Source of the DNA: Myxococcales bacterium
GTDB taxonomy: Bacteria; Myxococcota_A; Polyangia; Nannocystales; Nannocystaceae
DNA length: 64,000 bases
Direction of reading: 5' to 3'
Assembly: GCA_020633295.1 (NCBI GenBank)
Contig: JACKDW010000021.1
Location: 62,001 to 126,000, forward strand
The notes beneath the pieces were generated by a model. The model worked only from the letters and a program-made list of their open reading frames with translations, had not been told where the DNA came from and made no database searches. Of this stretch, positions 21,232 to 29,805 are shown in pieces (positions within the stretch are counted from its first letter, which is position 1; the number at the start of each line of letters is the position of its first letter). A program made the position numbers and the translations under genes.

Positions 21232-23118
21232 ATGTCAGACCTCAACAACCCACAGCTCCAGCGGTCGGGACGCTCCCTCCCCCGACGGTGGAACCGTGCG
21301 CGACGCGCCCAGCGCTCGCGCGGCGTGGTCTTTGACGCGGCCCGGCTCCTCGGGCTGATTCTTGTATGTGGCGCGGCGCTCCCGGCCTGCGGTGAGGCGT
21401 TTGAGCAAGCCACGATGTACGACGACCAGGTGACCGACAGCGGCTCGGGCGGTCCTGGAGACGACGACTCGACCGCCGGCACCACCGGCGCGAGCACCAC
21501 GCAGGGCCCCGGCGGCTCGACCGACGTGGAGACCACCGAGGCCGACACGACCGAGGGCACCGGCACCGAGCCGGAGGACGAGCCGCCGGTCGCGTGCGAG
21601 CTCTCGCTCAACAACGAGAGCCCGCAGCTCGTGCTCAACGCCTCGTCCAAGCTCGCGATCCGGATCTGCGCGGAGGATGACGTAGCGCTCCAGCGCGTCG
21701 AGCTCTGGCACAACGGCGAGCCCTGGCTCGACTACGACTTCACGGTCGACGAGCAGAAGACGAAGTTCCAGACCACGATCACGATCCCGATCTTCAGCGA
21801 GACGCTGAACGAGGCGTCGCCCCACGAGTTCGAGCTGCGCGTGCTCGACTACGCCGAGCTCGAGGCGGATCCGCTGACCGCCGAGCTGATCGTCAACCTC
21901 CCGCAGGTCGAGGACGCCAACGCCGACGTCGAGTCGCTCTGGACGCACACCTACGAGAACGCCGAGCACGACCCGTACGGCAGCGAGTACCGCGACCTGG
22001 TCGTCGACGAGGAGGGCAACACCTTCGCGGTCGGCTACTGGATCAGCGCGATGGACGAGCAGACTCGACACGCGCTGCTCGTCAAGATCCCGCCGACCGG
22101 CGGCGTGCAGCTCTGCGACGCCTGGAACTTCTTCGTCGGCCCCGGCGTCACGAGCAGCGAGGCCTACGCCGTCGACCTCACGAGCGCGGGCGACGTCATC
22201 GTCGTCGGCGCGTCGGAGTCCCTCGCCGAGGGCGTGCAGAACCGCCTGTGGATCCGCAAGTTCAACAGCGACTGCGAGATGGACGACACGTGGGTCGTCA
22301 ACGACCAGAGCGAGACGCACACCTTCGCGCTCGACGTCGTGGTCGACCCCAACGACGCGATCTACGTCGTCGGCTACGAGGGCGTGTACGGCTACTCGAT
22401 GAGCCCGCTGGTGCGCAAGTACACCGTCGGCGTCGAGCTGCCGACGGCGGAGCTCGCCGATCCCCAGGACTATCTCAAGGACCACGCCGCGCGGGGCGTC
22501 GCCTATGACCCGAAGCGCAAGCTCCTGTTCGTGACCGGCGACGTCACCGACAACGGGCCGCTCGACAAGCGCATGATGCTGATGGCGCTCAAGCCCGCCC
22601 TCGATCAGCCGCAGGCGGTCGAGGTCTTCGCCGCCAGCGAGCCCGCGCTGCACTCGTCGGGCGCGAGCCTCACCGTGCGCGCCGACGACACGCTGCTCGT
22701 CGTCGGCGAGTACCGCGACAACATCGACTACGGGCGCGCGGCGGTCTGGCGCTACGACTTCGGGATCGAGGACAACGTCGGCGCGTTCGAGTCGCTGGGC
22801 AGCCCGATCCTGCTCAAGAAGAGCTACGGCCCTGGCGACGAGGTCGCGACCGGCGTCGCGGTCTCGCCGGTCGTGCCCTTCACCGGCAACAACGAGTGGG
22901 CGGTCTCGTTGTACGCGCACATGAGCGACGCGCTCACGCGCGGCGTCGTCGAGCGCCGCGGCATCGACAACATGAAGCAGTGGCAGTACCAGCCGCAGCC
23001 CGTGGCGCGCTTCCAGTCGATCGCGTTCGACTGCACCGGCAACGCCTACGTCGCCGGTCACTGGAAGGTCGACGACCCCGCGACGCGCCCGCTCGCGATC
23101 GTGCACAAGCTCCCGTAG
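21232..23118 (+). CDS. Secreted lipoprotein with beta-propeller-like repeats
   Basis: A 628-residue predicted lipoprotein. After a basic N-region comes the hydrophobic stretch LLGLILVCGAALPAC with lipobox Cys, then a Gly/Thr/Ser/Asp linker (~residues 60-115), an Ig-like domain (LNNESPQLVL..FELRVLDYAE, ~115-225), and a long region of repeated beta-blade segments (GNTFAVGYW, GDVIVVGAS, DAIYVVGYE, LLFVTGDV, DTLLVVGEY, GNAYVAGHW) of the kind found in SBBP/NHL-like propellers. It is probably a surface protein; ligand unknown. The next gene is 162 nt downstream. Confidence 0.75.
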   Translation: MSDLNNPQLQRSGRSLPRRWNRARRAQRSRGVVFDAARLLGLILVCGAALPACGEAFEQATMYDDQVTDSGSGGPGDDDSTAGTTGASTTQGPGGSTDVETTEADTTEGTGTEPEDEPPVACELSLNNESPQLVLNASSKLAIRICAEDDVALQRVELWHNGEPWLDYDFTVDEQKTKFQTTITIPIFSETLNEASPHEFELRVLDYAELEADPLTAELIVNLPQVEDANADVESLWTHTYENAEHDPYGSEYRDLVVDEEGNTFAVGYWISAMDEQTRHALLVKIPPTGGVQLCDAWNFFVGPGVTSSEAYAVDLTSAGDVIVVGASESLAEGVQNRLWIRKFNSDCEMDDTWVVNDQSETHTFALDVVVDPNDAIYVVGYEGVYGYSMSPLVRKYTVGVELPTAELADPQDYLKDHAARGVAYDPKRKLLFVTGDVTDNGPLDKRMMLMALKPALDQPQAVEVFAASEPALHSSGASLTVRADDTLLVVGEYRDNIDYGRAAVWRYDFGIEDNVGAFESLGSPILLKKSYGPGDEVATGVAVSPVVPFTGNNEWAVSLYAHMSDALTRGVVERRGIDNMKQWQYQPQPVARFQSIAFDCTGNAYVAGHWKVDDPATRPLAIVHKLP

Positions 23119-23280
23119 CGGCGTCGCCCGGCGCGGAATTTTCCGCGTCCGGGCGAGTTTCTGCCCTCGCGCCGCCGACGCGGGCGCGCGCGGGCGGCAA
23201 ATTTCCGCGACTGGGGCGCGCGGATCGTGGCGCGCCGCTTGCAAACTCGTGGGACGCGGCGAAGCCCGCCGAGTTCAACC

Positions 23281-23700
23281 ATGAAGAGAAACGTACCGAT
23301 CTCCTCGATCATGTCCACCGACATCTTCTCCGTGCACACCGGGCAAGCCCCCAGCGAGGTCCGCCGGCTGCTCGCGGAGCGACCCCTTCACCACGTCCCG
23401 GTCGTCAGCGGGCGCACGCTCGTCGGGCTCATCAGCGCCACCGACATGCTGAAGCTGAGCTTCCAGGCCTACGGCACGGACGCGCGCACCGTCGACGCCG
23501 TCCTCGACAACCAGTTCACGATCCAGCAGATCATGACGACCGAGCTGGTCACGCTCCACCGGTCGAGGACGATCCGCGACGCCGCGGAGCTGCTCAAGGA
23601 CGGCTCGTTCCACTCGCTGCCGATCGTCGACGACGACGACGCGCTCGTCGGGATCGTCACGAGCACCGACATCATCCGCTATCACCTCGAGCAGTACTGA
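23281..23700 (+). CDS. Stand-alone CBS-domain pair protein
   Basis: A 139-residue protein consisting only of two CBS domains forming one Bateman module: first MSTDIFSVHTGQAPSEVRRLL..HHVPVVSGRTLVGLISATDML, second IMTTELVTLHRSRTIRDAAELL..HSLPIVDDDDALVGIVTSTDII. Such modules bind adenine nucleotides or S-adenosylmethionine and regulate a partner enzyme or channel, which is not evident here. The ATG at 23281 starts directly at the first domain. It is convergent with the VWA-like lipoprotein; a bidirectional hairpin lies between them. Confidence 0.92.
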   Translation: MKRNVPISSIMSTDIFSVHTGQAPSEVRRLLAERPLHHVPVVSGRTLVGLISATDMLKLSFQAYGTDARTVDAVLDNQFTIQQIMTTELVTLHRSRTIRDAAELLKDGSFHSLPIVDDDDALVGIVTSTDIIRYHLEQY

Positions 23701-23723
23701 GGCGCCGCTCCCCGCGAGCGCGA

Positions 23724-23753
23724 AGGGCCGTCGACGCGCGCGTCGGCGGCCCT
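23724..23753. terminator. Bidirectional hairpin between convergent genes
   Basis: agggccg (23724-23730) pairs with cggccct (23747-23753), with an inner cgacg/cgtcg stem and only one T-G mismatch between. It lies between the ends of the CBS gene (23700) and the VWA-like gene (23762). No T tract. Confidence 0.45.
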
Positions 23754-23761
23754 CGTCATTC

Positions 23762-24913
23762 TCAGCCCGGGACGATGAGATCGCAGGCGTCGCCGATGAA
23801 CCCGAAGGCCTGATCGAAGTACTGATCGTAGGTCGTCGAGCAGACGCTGCCCTCGATGCCGAACTCGAAGCTGTTGACGAGCGTCGAGAGCCGCTGCTCG
23901 GGGTCCATGAACGGCTGATCGCAGATGTTGTTGGCCTTGTGGCTGTCGTCGAGCAGACCGAGGAAGACGATCGACTCGGGCTTGTCGTCCTTGGCCGCGA
24001 TGATCATCTCGTACCAGTCGGGCGGCTCGTTGTCCGACGCGAAGTCGGGGAGCGACGTGACGAGCGTGATGACAAGGAGCGCGTCGTCCCGCAGGAAGCC
24101 GGCGTTGCACTGCCCGGGGTTGGTGTTGAAGGGCAGCAGCGACGAGTAGAGCGCGCGCGCCTGCTTCTGCTGCCCGTCGCCGTGTGAGCCGACGTTGAGC
24201 AGACACCAGAGATCGTCCTCGAGCGTGGCGAGGTTGTCGCCGGTCATGTACCGCGCGCCGGGCTCGACGTTGCAGGCGACGTCGGAGCCCGAGGGGTACA
24301 CGATGCCCGCGCCCCACTCCTCGTCGCAGTTCTCGAGCTGCATGTCGCAGGCGTACTCGGGCCAGTCGGCGGACTCGCACGAGTCCTCGAGCAGACAGGC
24401 TTGCTCGCAGGCGGCCGAGCCCCAGCGGTCGTCGGTGTCGACGACCATGAAGTGCAGATCGTGATCGGGGAGCAGGCCCTCGACGTTGCTGACGAAGCCC
24501 TCGAGGCTGTTCTTAAGGGCATTCAGCGCCCCGCCGCCCCCGGAGTGGCTGTCGACGACGAACAGGAAGTCGACCTTCGAGCACCCGACGATCGGATCGT
24601 ACTGGCCGTCGGTCTCGTTGGTCGGGAAGTCGGTCTGACCGTCGCTGTCGCTGCTGCTCCCGCCGCCGCCGCTCGAGGTGCCGTCGGAGTCGGCGCCATC
24701 GGTCATGTCCATTGTGACAGCCTGCATCCCGGTCGACGACTCGTCGGTCGTCGCCGAGGAGGTCATGTCGCCGGTGCTCAAGAACTGCAGCGGCTCGGAG
24801 TCACCGCCCGCGTCTCCTCCGCCCTCTGGGGGCATCCACGTGGCGACGCAGCCGGCTGAGCAAAGACTCAGCAGACCCATCACCAAGACCAAGCGCGGAC
24901 GCTCGAGGAGCAT
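23762..24913 (-). CDS. VWA-like lipoprotein with degenerate MIDAS
   Basis: A 383-residue lipoprotein (lipobox SAGC, Cys22), a Ser/Thr/Asp-rich linker to ~residue 105, then a domain starting CSKVDFLFVVDSHSG. The beta1 strand and overall layout match the VWA domain of the paralogue at 38570, with many shared blocks (HFMVVDTD/HIMVVDTD, CDEEWGAG/CDEWLGAG, FLRDDALLVITLVT/FLRDDALLVITIIT). However, the metal-ion-dependent adhesion site is lost: DxSxS reads D121-S-H-S-G125, and the Asp after the fourth strand (TDE in the paralogue) reads TSL. Multiple Cys suggest disulphides. Start is ATG with TAAGTT 8 nt upstream. Confidence 0.8.
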   Translation of the reverse strand: MLLERPRLVLVMGLLSLCSAGCVATWMPPEGGGDAGGDSEPLQFLSTGDMTSSATTDESSTGMQAVTMDMTDGADSDGTSSGGGGSSSDSDGQTDFPTNETDGQYDPIVGCSKVDFLFVVDSHSGGGGALNALKNSLEGFVSNVEGLLPDHDLHFMVVDTDDRWGSAACEQACLLEDSCESADWPEYACDMQLENCDEEWGAGIVYPSGSDVACNVEPGARYMTGDNLATLEDDLWCLLNVGSHGDGQQKQARALYSSLLPFNTNPGQCNAGFLRDDALLVITLVTSLPDFASDNEPPDWYEMIIAAKDDKPESIVFLGLLDDSHKANNICDQPFMDPEQRLSTLVNSFEFGIEGSVCSTTYDQYFDQAFGFIGDACDLIVPG

Positions 24914-24921
24914 TACTCGAG

Positions 24922-24950
24922 AACTTATGAGGTCACCTCGTGCGGGTCAA
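24922..24950 (-). promoter_or_regulatory. Promoter of the VWA-like lipoprotein, leaderless type
   Basis: TTGACC (24945-24950, minus strand), a 17-bp spacer, and TAAGTT (24922-24927), 8 nt before the ATG. This is a good sigma-70-type match and one of the clearest in the window. Confidence 0.6.
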
Positions 24951-25946
24951 TATCTCCTGTACACGCACACACATGTGTCAACGCCGTGTTTTTAGTTACC
25001 TTGGTTTCAGCTACCCAGGAGTACGCGAAGTCTCGTGGCCACACTTCGTCAACGCGTCGCGACACTTGCATATTCACGGGAGTGCGTCGCGGTGGGTGTA
25101 CGGCGACGTATGAGGTGCGTCTAGAAACAGGTTATCCACAGCGAGCTCGCGCGCCCTGTGAATCGCGGCTCACGCTTCGTTCGAGGCTCGAGGAAGACAC
25201 TGTACAGATGCACACGCAACGACTTGAGTCGCGTGGCGAACCGTGTATGCCGACCGATCCCACCACGGGAGAAGCGACGCCCGGCGGACCGCTGCGGCCT
25301 CGCGCCCCACCCCGCGTGCGCACCCGGTGCACGAGGCCCGCTGACGCCAGTCACCTCCCGCGTTCCGATCACGGACCAGTCTCCCTCCCGGAGCGCACGA
25401 TGTCGACGCGACCGCGTAAGACACCCGCTCGCGACGTTTCTCGAGCCACGCTGCGGAGGCGGTGGAACGGAACCTGGGCGACGCGAGAAAAAATCGCGGG
25501 AAGATCAACTCGAGAAGATCAACTCTCGGGGTCGATGAGGGCGTCGAGCACAGCGCCGCCTCGGCACCACGTGTCGTCGCGAGCGGGTGTCATCCCGACC
25601 ACATCAACGAGCGCTCGGAGGGGTGAGCGGGGTCCACGACGTCGAGTGTACCGTCACGCCGTCAACCGCGGGCCTGTCGTGAACACGACAGGCCGAGACA
25701 GGCCGAGACACGACGAGACCCCGCGTCGAGATGACACGCCGAGACGACACGCCGAGACGCGCGACCCCGCGTCGAGACGACACGCCGAGACGCGCCGCGA
25801 CTCCGCGTCGAGACGACACGCCGAGACGTCGAGACGACGCGTCGAGACGCGTCGAGACGCGCCGACTCGGCGCCGCCCGCCATCAAGAGTCGAGGCGTCG
25901 AGCCAGCTCCACCACGAGCCCGCACGGGCTTCCATTCGGACAACCC
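24951..25946. other. Roughly 1-kb gene-poor stretch
   Basis: No supported gene between the VWA-like lipoprotein and the histone-fold gene; the open frames lack codon bias and come from a low-complexity repeat. It contains an acacatgtgt palindrome (24970-24979), one perfect DnaA-box-like ttatccaca (25131-25139), a gaagatcaactc doublet near 25500, and the GAGAC-rich repeat described separately. Confidence 0.6.
25721..25863. repeat. Imperfect GAGAC-rich tandem repeat
   Basis: Units beginning ccgcgtcgaga at 25721, 25767 and 25803 (46 and 36 bp apart), each containing acgccgagac sub-repeats, followed by three gtcgagacg copies. Strong strand asymmetry (GAGAC on the plus strand). It is not CRISPR-like: no constant repeat with unique spacers. 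Confidence 0.7.
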
Positions 25947-25979
25947 AAAAAAAAACAGCTCCGCATGCGGAGCTGTTTT
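25947..25979 (-). terminator. Strong intrinsic terminator of the histone-fold gene
   Basis: A perfect 20-bp palindrome (25956-25975) flanked by A-runs on the left and T on the right, so 25952-25979 is fully self-complementary. On the minus strand the stem is followed by nine T (25955 down to 25947). It lies 60 nt beyond the stop codon at 26040. It is the only classical hairpin-plus-long-T terminator seen in the window. Confidence 0.92.
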
Positions 25980-26039
25980 CTTTCACTTCATGTGACCTGA
26001 ATCTTAGGCCACGCATGATGTGGACGCGACGAGGCGCGA

Positions 26040-26273
26040 CTACATCAGAAGGAAGTCATGCGCGCGGACGGTCTTGCGACCGTTCGCCTCGGCGCGACGG
26101 GCGGCCTGCGCAATGTGCCAGTGAACCCAGCCGTTGAGGCCCTCGAGCGCATCTCCGCCGACGTTGCAACCGTGACCCTTGAGGGCCTCCTTGCACTTGC
26201 TGGCGACGACGAGCACCTCGGTGGGCGCCTTGGTCTTCTTGGACGACTTCTTCTTTGCTTTCTTCTTGGCCAT
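26040..26273 (-). CDS. Bacterial histone-fold protein with Lys-rich tail
   Basis: A 77-residue basic protein. Residues 1-18 are a lysine-rich tail (MAKKKAKKKSSKKTKAPTE). The remainder fits a single histone fold: helix 1 (EVLVVASKCKEALKGHG), a loop, long helix 2 (about residues 42-65, with IAQAARRAEANG), then GRKTVRAHDF, which matches the loop-2/helix-3 signature of archaeal histones (GRKTVKAED) and of bacterial one-fold histones such as Bdellovibrio Bd0055. Helix 3 is cut short (DFLLM). Expected role: DNA binding and compaction as a dimer. It is a single gene with its own sigma-70-like promoter, a leader of ~75 nt and a strong terminator, suggesting high expression. Confidence 0.85.
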   Translation of the reverse strand: MAKKKAKKKSSKKTKAPTEVLVVASKCKEALKGHGCNVGGDALEGLNGWVHWHIAQAARRAEANGRKTVRAHDFLLM

Positions 26274-26856
26274 GGAATTTCCCAGGGTAGAGGGCCGTCT
26301 GCAGCGCTGCTTTATGCAGAAACTGGGACGAGCAGAAGCGGCTCAACCGGCGCTTTACTTACTCCACCCAGACGCGAATGCCAAGCGTGTTTTGGCCTGT
26401 GCCTACAAAAAAACCGCACCCACACGCCAAGCGTCGCGGCGAAAGCTGTGCGTACATCGACTCACGGCGCGAGCCCGAGGCGCGCGCGTGTACTCGAAAA
26501 CAGCCCCAATTTGGCTAATAGACGACAATTTCGAGGCTTTAGACGTCACGGGCCGAGGTCGCCACGCGATCGTTCATGGCGATCGCTACACGTGGCCTCC
26601 TCGATCGAGCCGCAAAAATTTTTGATCTCTGACCCCGCTGCGCGGCGATCGGCCGCGCGCCGTGGTGCGATCACGATGGGATCTTCGTCGTCGGCACCGG
26701 GTCGTCACGCGCCGCGACACGGCGCGAGGCCGATCGCGCGAGCCGTAACGCTCGCCGCGAAACAGCCCAATTCTGCGCCCTATGGCGGGTTTTCTGGTAT
26801 TTGGCGCCGCTCGGCTGACGACACGCACCGGGAATCGTGCGAGCCTCGTGGTTCGA
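26274..26856. other. 583-bp divergent intergenic region
   Basis: Lies between the histone-fold gene and the small lipoprotein. It is A+T-richer than the window average. It contains the histone-fold promoter, a 12-bp all-A/T-core palindrome (caaaaatttttg, 26613-26624), and no supported gene. Confidence 0.6.
26356..26384 (-). promoter_or_regulatory. Candidate promoter of the histone-fold gene
   Basis: TTGGCA (26379-26384, minus strand), 17-bp spacer, TAAGTA (26356-26361). The predicted start is near 26349, giving a leader of ~75 nt with a ctggga/gggaaa purine stretch before the ATG at 26273. Confidence 0.5.
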
Positions 26857-27339
26857 ATGGTGCAGCGAGCGGGCTCTCGACGAGGTGATCATCGGCGGAT
26901 CGTGCTGGCGATCACGCTGGCGGCTGGCTGCGGGGATCCTGATCGGCTGGAGGGCGAGTGGCTCGTGAGTTCGATCGCGGGCAGGGAGTACCCGACGATC
27001 GAGGAGCACGGGAGCGCGAGCGTCGAGCAGGCGTGGAGCCTGACGCTCGACGCCCCCGATCCCGTGGACCTGGACGCCCGCGCCCGCGCCCGCGCGACGG
27101 GGACGTTGGCGTGGCGCGAGCGCTACTCGTTCCACAGCGGCGGCGAGCGCCAGGACGTCCTGCGCCGCTTCGCCGTCGAGCTGCTCGAGGACGACGCCGG
27201 CGAGCTCGTCGTGGAGTCATGGCCGGCGCAGGGTGACCCGGGGCCCGCGGCGCCGCAGCTGCGCTGTGATTTGCCCCGCGACGACGAGCTGCGCTGCGTC
27301 GACGAGCGCGCGAGACCTTGGCTGTGGACGCGCCTGTAG
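26857..27339 (+). CDS. Small hypothetical lipoprotein
   Basis: A 160-residue predicted lipoprotein: basic N-region (MVQRAGSRRGDHRR), short hydrophobic core IVLAITLAAGC with a lipobox, then LEGEWLVSSIAG, a segment reminiscent of the start of lipocalin-type barrels, and beta-prone sequence (TLAWRERYSFHSGGE..ELVVESWPA) with two C-terminal Cys. I do not recognise the family. The ATG at 26857 is chosen for the signal peptide. A weak gggc/gccc hairpin with four T (27348-27365) follows and may terminate it. Confidence 0.65.
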   Translation: MVQRAGSRRGDHRRIVLAITLAAGCGDPDRLEGEWLVSSIAGREYPTIEEHGSASVEQAWSLTLDAPDPVDLDARARARATGTLAWRERYSFHSGGERQDVLRRFAVELLEDDAGELVVESWPAQGDPGPAAPQLRCDLPRDDELRCVDERARPWLWTRL

Positions 27340-27392
27340 GCGCGCCTGGGCGAATATGCCCTTTTGGTCAGCGTCCGTGAGCGCGAGCTCGG

Positions 27393-27746
27393 CTACTGCG
27401 GGTCCTCGAGCAGCTCGGCCTCAATGACGACCTTGGCCTGGGGCCTGCGCTCGACGGTCACGGTGCGCTGCACGGGGAAGCGGCCGGGCTTGCGAACCTC
27501 GACGCGGTGCACCCCGGGCCCGAGCAGGATCGCGCCCGTCTGGCCGTCGAGGGCCTCGACGATCCCCATGTAGTTCCCGTCGACGTAGACCTCGGCGTCG
27601 CGATCCGCGTCGGGGACGTCGAGGTGGAGCTCGGTCGCGCTCTTGTCATGCGCGCAGCCGGTCGCCGAGACGGCGGCGGCCAGGATGACCGCGATGAGGA
27701 GCGCGGGTCGGCGCGCGCTCGAGGAGTGAGGGTCCCGCGTTGGCAT
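27393..27746 (-). CDS. PEGA-domain lipoprotein
   Basis: A 117-residue lipoprotein: signal peptide with SATGC lipobox, then one PEGA domain (DAEVYVDGNYMGIVEAL..LGPGVHRVEVRKPGRFPVQRTVTVE). PEGA domains are small surface beta-sandwiches, common in myxobacterial envelope proteins. It lies 65 nt downstream of, and on the same strand as, the exported protein ending at 27812, so the two are probably co-transcribed. The start at 27746 gives the normal n-region. Confidence 0.8.
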   Translation of the reverse strand: MPTRDPHSSSARRPALLIAVILAAAVSATGCAHDKSATELHLDVPDADRDAEVYVDGNYMGIVEALDGQTGAILLGPGVHRVEVRKPGRFPVQRTVTVERRPQAKVVIEAELLEDPQ

Positions 27747-27811
27747 CGCTTCTGGCGGCTCGATCATGGGTCGTGGGGCTCGAGCGCGTCAAGCCGGCGA
27801 CCGGTTGTTCG

Positions 27812-28843
27812 TTACGGCTGCAGTCGCACCCGCACGACGCCGGGCTCGAGGGTGACGACGTGGAGCGAGCCCGAGGGGAGCTGGCGACCGTCGATGCGCG
27901 CGGCCAGCTGCTCGGCGGTCAGGGCCTGGGATTGGATGCCGATGCGCGCCGCGCCGTCCGCCGCGACGCCCGTGAGCGTCGCGCTCTGCACCCCGACGAC
28001 GGAGTCGCGAAGCATGCGCTCGAGCCGACGCACCCGCTCGGCGGGTCCGCTGCCCTCGAGCACCACGGTGATGCGATCGCTCTGACGCTCGGCGAGGGCC
28101 CGCGTGATGCCCGCGGAGAGGTCCCGTACGAGGGCCTCCAGGGCGCCCGCGTCGGCCGGGGCGAAGCCGGAGGCGTTGTGGGCCACGAGCACCTGATCCT
28201 GGTCGTCGCGCACGATCGCGACCCCCTCGGCGGCGTGCACACCCGCGTAGGGCACTCGTCCGCGCAGGCGGCAGCGCAGCTCGACCCGCACCGACGCCCC
28301 CGCCTGCCCAGGCTGCAGCATCACCCCGCTCGCCAGCAGCGCGCTGGTCAACGGCCCGGCGATCGCGGGGGCGCAGCCCTCGGCGCCGCCGATCGAGGCG
28401 AGCACCGGGCGGGTCTCGGACGGCGCGGCGGGCGTCTCGCCCGCGCCTGAGGCGGTCGCAACGGCCTTGGCGAGCCGCGGGACATCGATCTCGACCTCGA
28501 CCATCACGCGGATGGTCGCGCCGTCGTCCTTCTGCTCGAGCACGCGATAGGACTGGGTCCAGGCGCCGGCCTGCTTCAGGAGACGATCGCGAAGCGCCGT
28601 CGCGGGCGGCGATGGGAGCTCGTCGAGCGCCGCGTCCAGGGCGTCCGCGCGAGCACGCAGCATCGCGGTCCGCTGGGCTGTGAGCGCCTTGCTCGGATCT
28701 TTCTCGACCGGCGCGAAGCCTTCGCCCTGGTAGGGCGCCGCGAGCGCGGCCGTCGTGAACAACAGGGAGCCCAGACCCACGGCGAGCCACGAGAGCCGAC
28801 CGGTCGCTACGCGAACCTGGCGTTTGAGGAAGCCCGCGCTCAT
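27812..28843 (-). CDS. Exported protein, FlgT/LPP20-like N-terminal domain
   Basis: A 343-residue exported protein. The N-terminus has a signal peptide ending LAAPYQGEG (signal peptidase I-like AALAA). The following region PSKALTAQRTAMLRARADALDAAL resembles the helix that opens FlgT/LPP20-type lipoprotein domains ('AQRRAMLRARADA'). Later sections alternate beta strands and helices (VRVELRCRLRG, ITVVLEGSG..RVRRLERMLRD, GIQSQALTAEQLAARIDG). The role is unknown; a surface or secretion-apparatus accessory is possible. It lies just upstream of the PEGA lipoprotein and diverges from the acidic protein at 28975. Confidence 0.65.
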   Translation of the reverse strand: MSAGFLKRQVRVATGRLSWLAVGLGSLLFTTAALAAPYQGEGFAPVEKDPSKALTAQRTAMLRARADALDAALDELPSPPATALRDRLLKQAGAWTQSYRVLEQKDDGATIRVMVEVEIDVPRLAKAVATASGAGETPAAPSETRPVLASIGGAEGCAPAIAGPLTSALLASGVMLQPGQAGASVRVELRCRLRGRVPYAGVHAAEGVAIVRDDQDQVLVAHNASGFAPADAGALEALVRDLSAGITRALAERQSDRITVVLEGSGPAERVRRLERMLRDSVVGVQSATLTGVAADGAARIGIQSQALTAEQLAARIDGRQLPSGSLHVVTLEPGVVRVRLQP

Positions 28844-28974
28844 GTCGGTTGAGCGTGAACCATGTCCTGGCTCGCGTGCAAGTTTCCCGAAGCGCCATAG
28901 GCGCACATCCGCCCTGACGGCCCGGGAGCGCCGGGTGGCAATCACCGCTATCCTGGGATACACCCCACGCAGCT

Positions 28975-29805
28975 ATGCTCCGAAGCCCCTTTTCCGGTCA
29001 TCGTCGCTACAGCATCACGCACCGGGCCGTTCAGCGGCTTCGAGAGCTGGTTCCCGGAGTCGCGGACGAGGACGATGAGACGCTGCGCGATCGGCTCGAT
29101 ACCGCGATCGTGAAGTCGGAGGACGACAAGAAGGCGGTCAAGACGCTCGATGTCATGCTGGGCGAGCCGCAGGTGCTGGTCCCCCTCGAGAGCTTCGGCG
29201 AGACGCTGTTCGCGATCATCAAGGAGGACACGGTCGTCACCGTGCTCCCACGCGGCCACGGCGAGGAGATCCTGCAGCGCGGCCAGGCGCTCGAGCAGCG
29301 CGTGGCGGCCGGCGAGGTCCTGATGCTCAACGAGCGGGAGCGCGAGGAGGAGCGGCGCGATTTCCCGAGGCGACGCTGGCGTCGCGACGCGCCGCCTCCC
29401 GTGATTGAGCGCGTAATCCGCGGCTCGGCGAACAACGGGCCGGTCACGGTCAGCAGCGACGACGTGATCCCCTCCCTCGATGAGGAGGAGGACGAGGAGT
29501 ACGAGGACGAGGACGAGGAGTTCGACGTCGAGGAGCCGGAGGCGCCGGTCAAGGCCAAACGCGTCGTGGTCCGGATCCCCGAGCGCGCGACCCCGCCGAC
29601 GTCGGCGGTTGAGCAGGCGATCGCGCGCAGCCTCGATCTCGGGCGCCGGCGCGCCGCGGTCGCCGCGTTGTCCGAGATCCTGCATCAGCAGGAGGACGAC
29701 ACCGAGGTGCTCCCGCTGTGGAATCAATTGCTAGAGGACGGGCTCCCTGCCTCGCTGACCGTCGGCGACCTGATCGACGCGATCCGTCGCGTGCCCGCGG
29801 AGTAG
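28975..29805 (+). CDS. Hypothetical protein with acidic central region
   Basis: A 276-residue cytosolic protein of unknown family. Residues 1-45 (ITHRAVQRLRELVPGVADEDDETLRDRLDTAI) look like a small helical domain, followed by a beta-rich region (VLVPLESFGETLFAIIKEDTVVTVLPR), a basic stretch (~residues 125-135), a highly acidic segment (~165-182, almost all Glu/Asp) and a helical C-terminus (VEQAIARSLDLGRRRAAVAALSEIL). It may be a scaffold or nucleic-acid-associated protein; nothing decides this. Its last five codons and stop lie in the first unit of a 14-bp tandem repeat. Confidence 0.7.
   Translation: MLRSPFSGHRRYSITHRAVQRLRELVPGVADEDDETLRDRLDTAIVKSEDDKKAVKTLDVMLGEPQVLVPLESFGETLFAIIKEDTVVTVLPRGHGEEILQRGQALEQRVAAGEVLMLNEREREEERRDFPRRRWRRDAPPPVIERVIRGSANNGPVTVSSDDVIPSLDEEEDEEYEDEDEEFDVEEPEAPVKAKRVVVRIPERATPPTSAVEQAIARSLDLGRRRAAVAALSEILHQQEDDTEVLPLWNQLLEDGLPASLTVGDLIDAIRRVPAE

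Noticed and set aside
20688..21335. Possible protein-coding frames in the 738-bp intergenic region
   Set aside because: They lack the strong third-position G/C bias seen in all recognised genes, and run into the propeller lipoprotein in another frame.
25131..25139. Perfect DnaA box (ttatccaca) as sign of a replication origin
   Set aside because: Only one perfect box was found, and there is no dnaA, dnaN, gidA or A+T-rich unwinding element close by. A single 9-mer is expected by chance over a genome.
25721..25863. CRISPR-like array
   Set aside because: Repeats are imperfect, different in spacing (46 and 36 bp) and made of shorter sub-repeats; there are no unique spacers of constant length and no cas genes.
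25604..26016. Overlapping Arg/Ser-rich frames on both strands over the GAGAC repeat
   Set aside because: They are low-complexity translations of the repeat without start context or codon bias.
26613..26624. caaaaatttttg palindrome as a terminator
   Set aside because: The core is only A/T with no G+C stem and lies within a divergent promoter region, far from any gene end.
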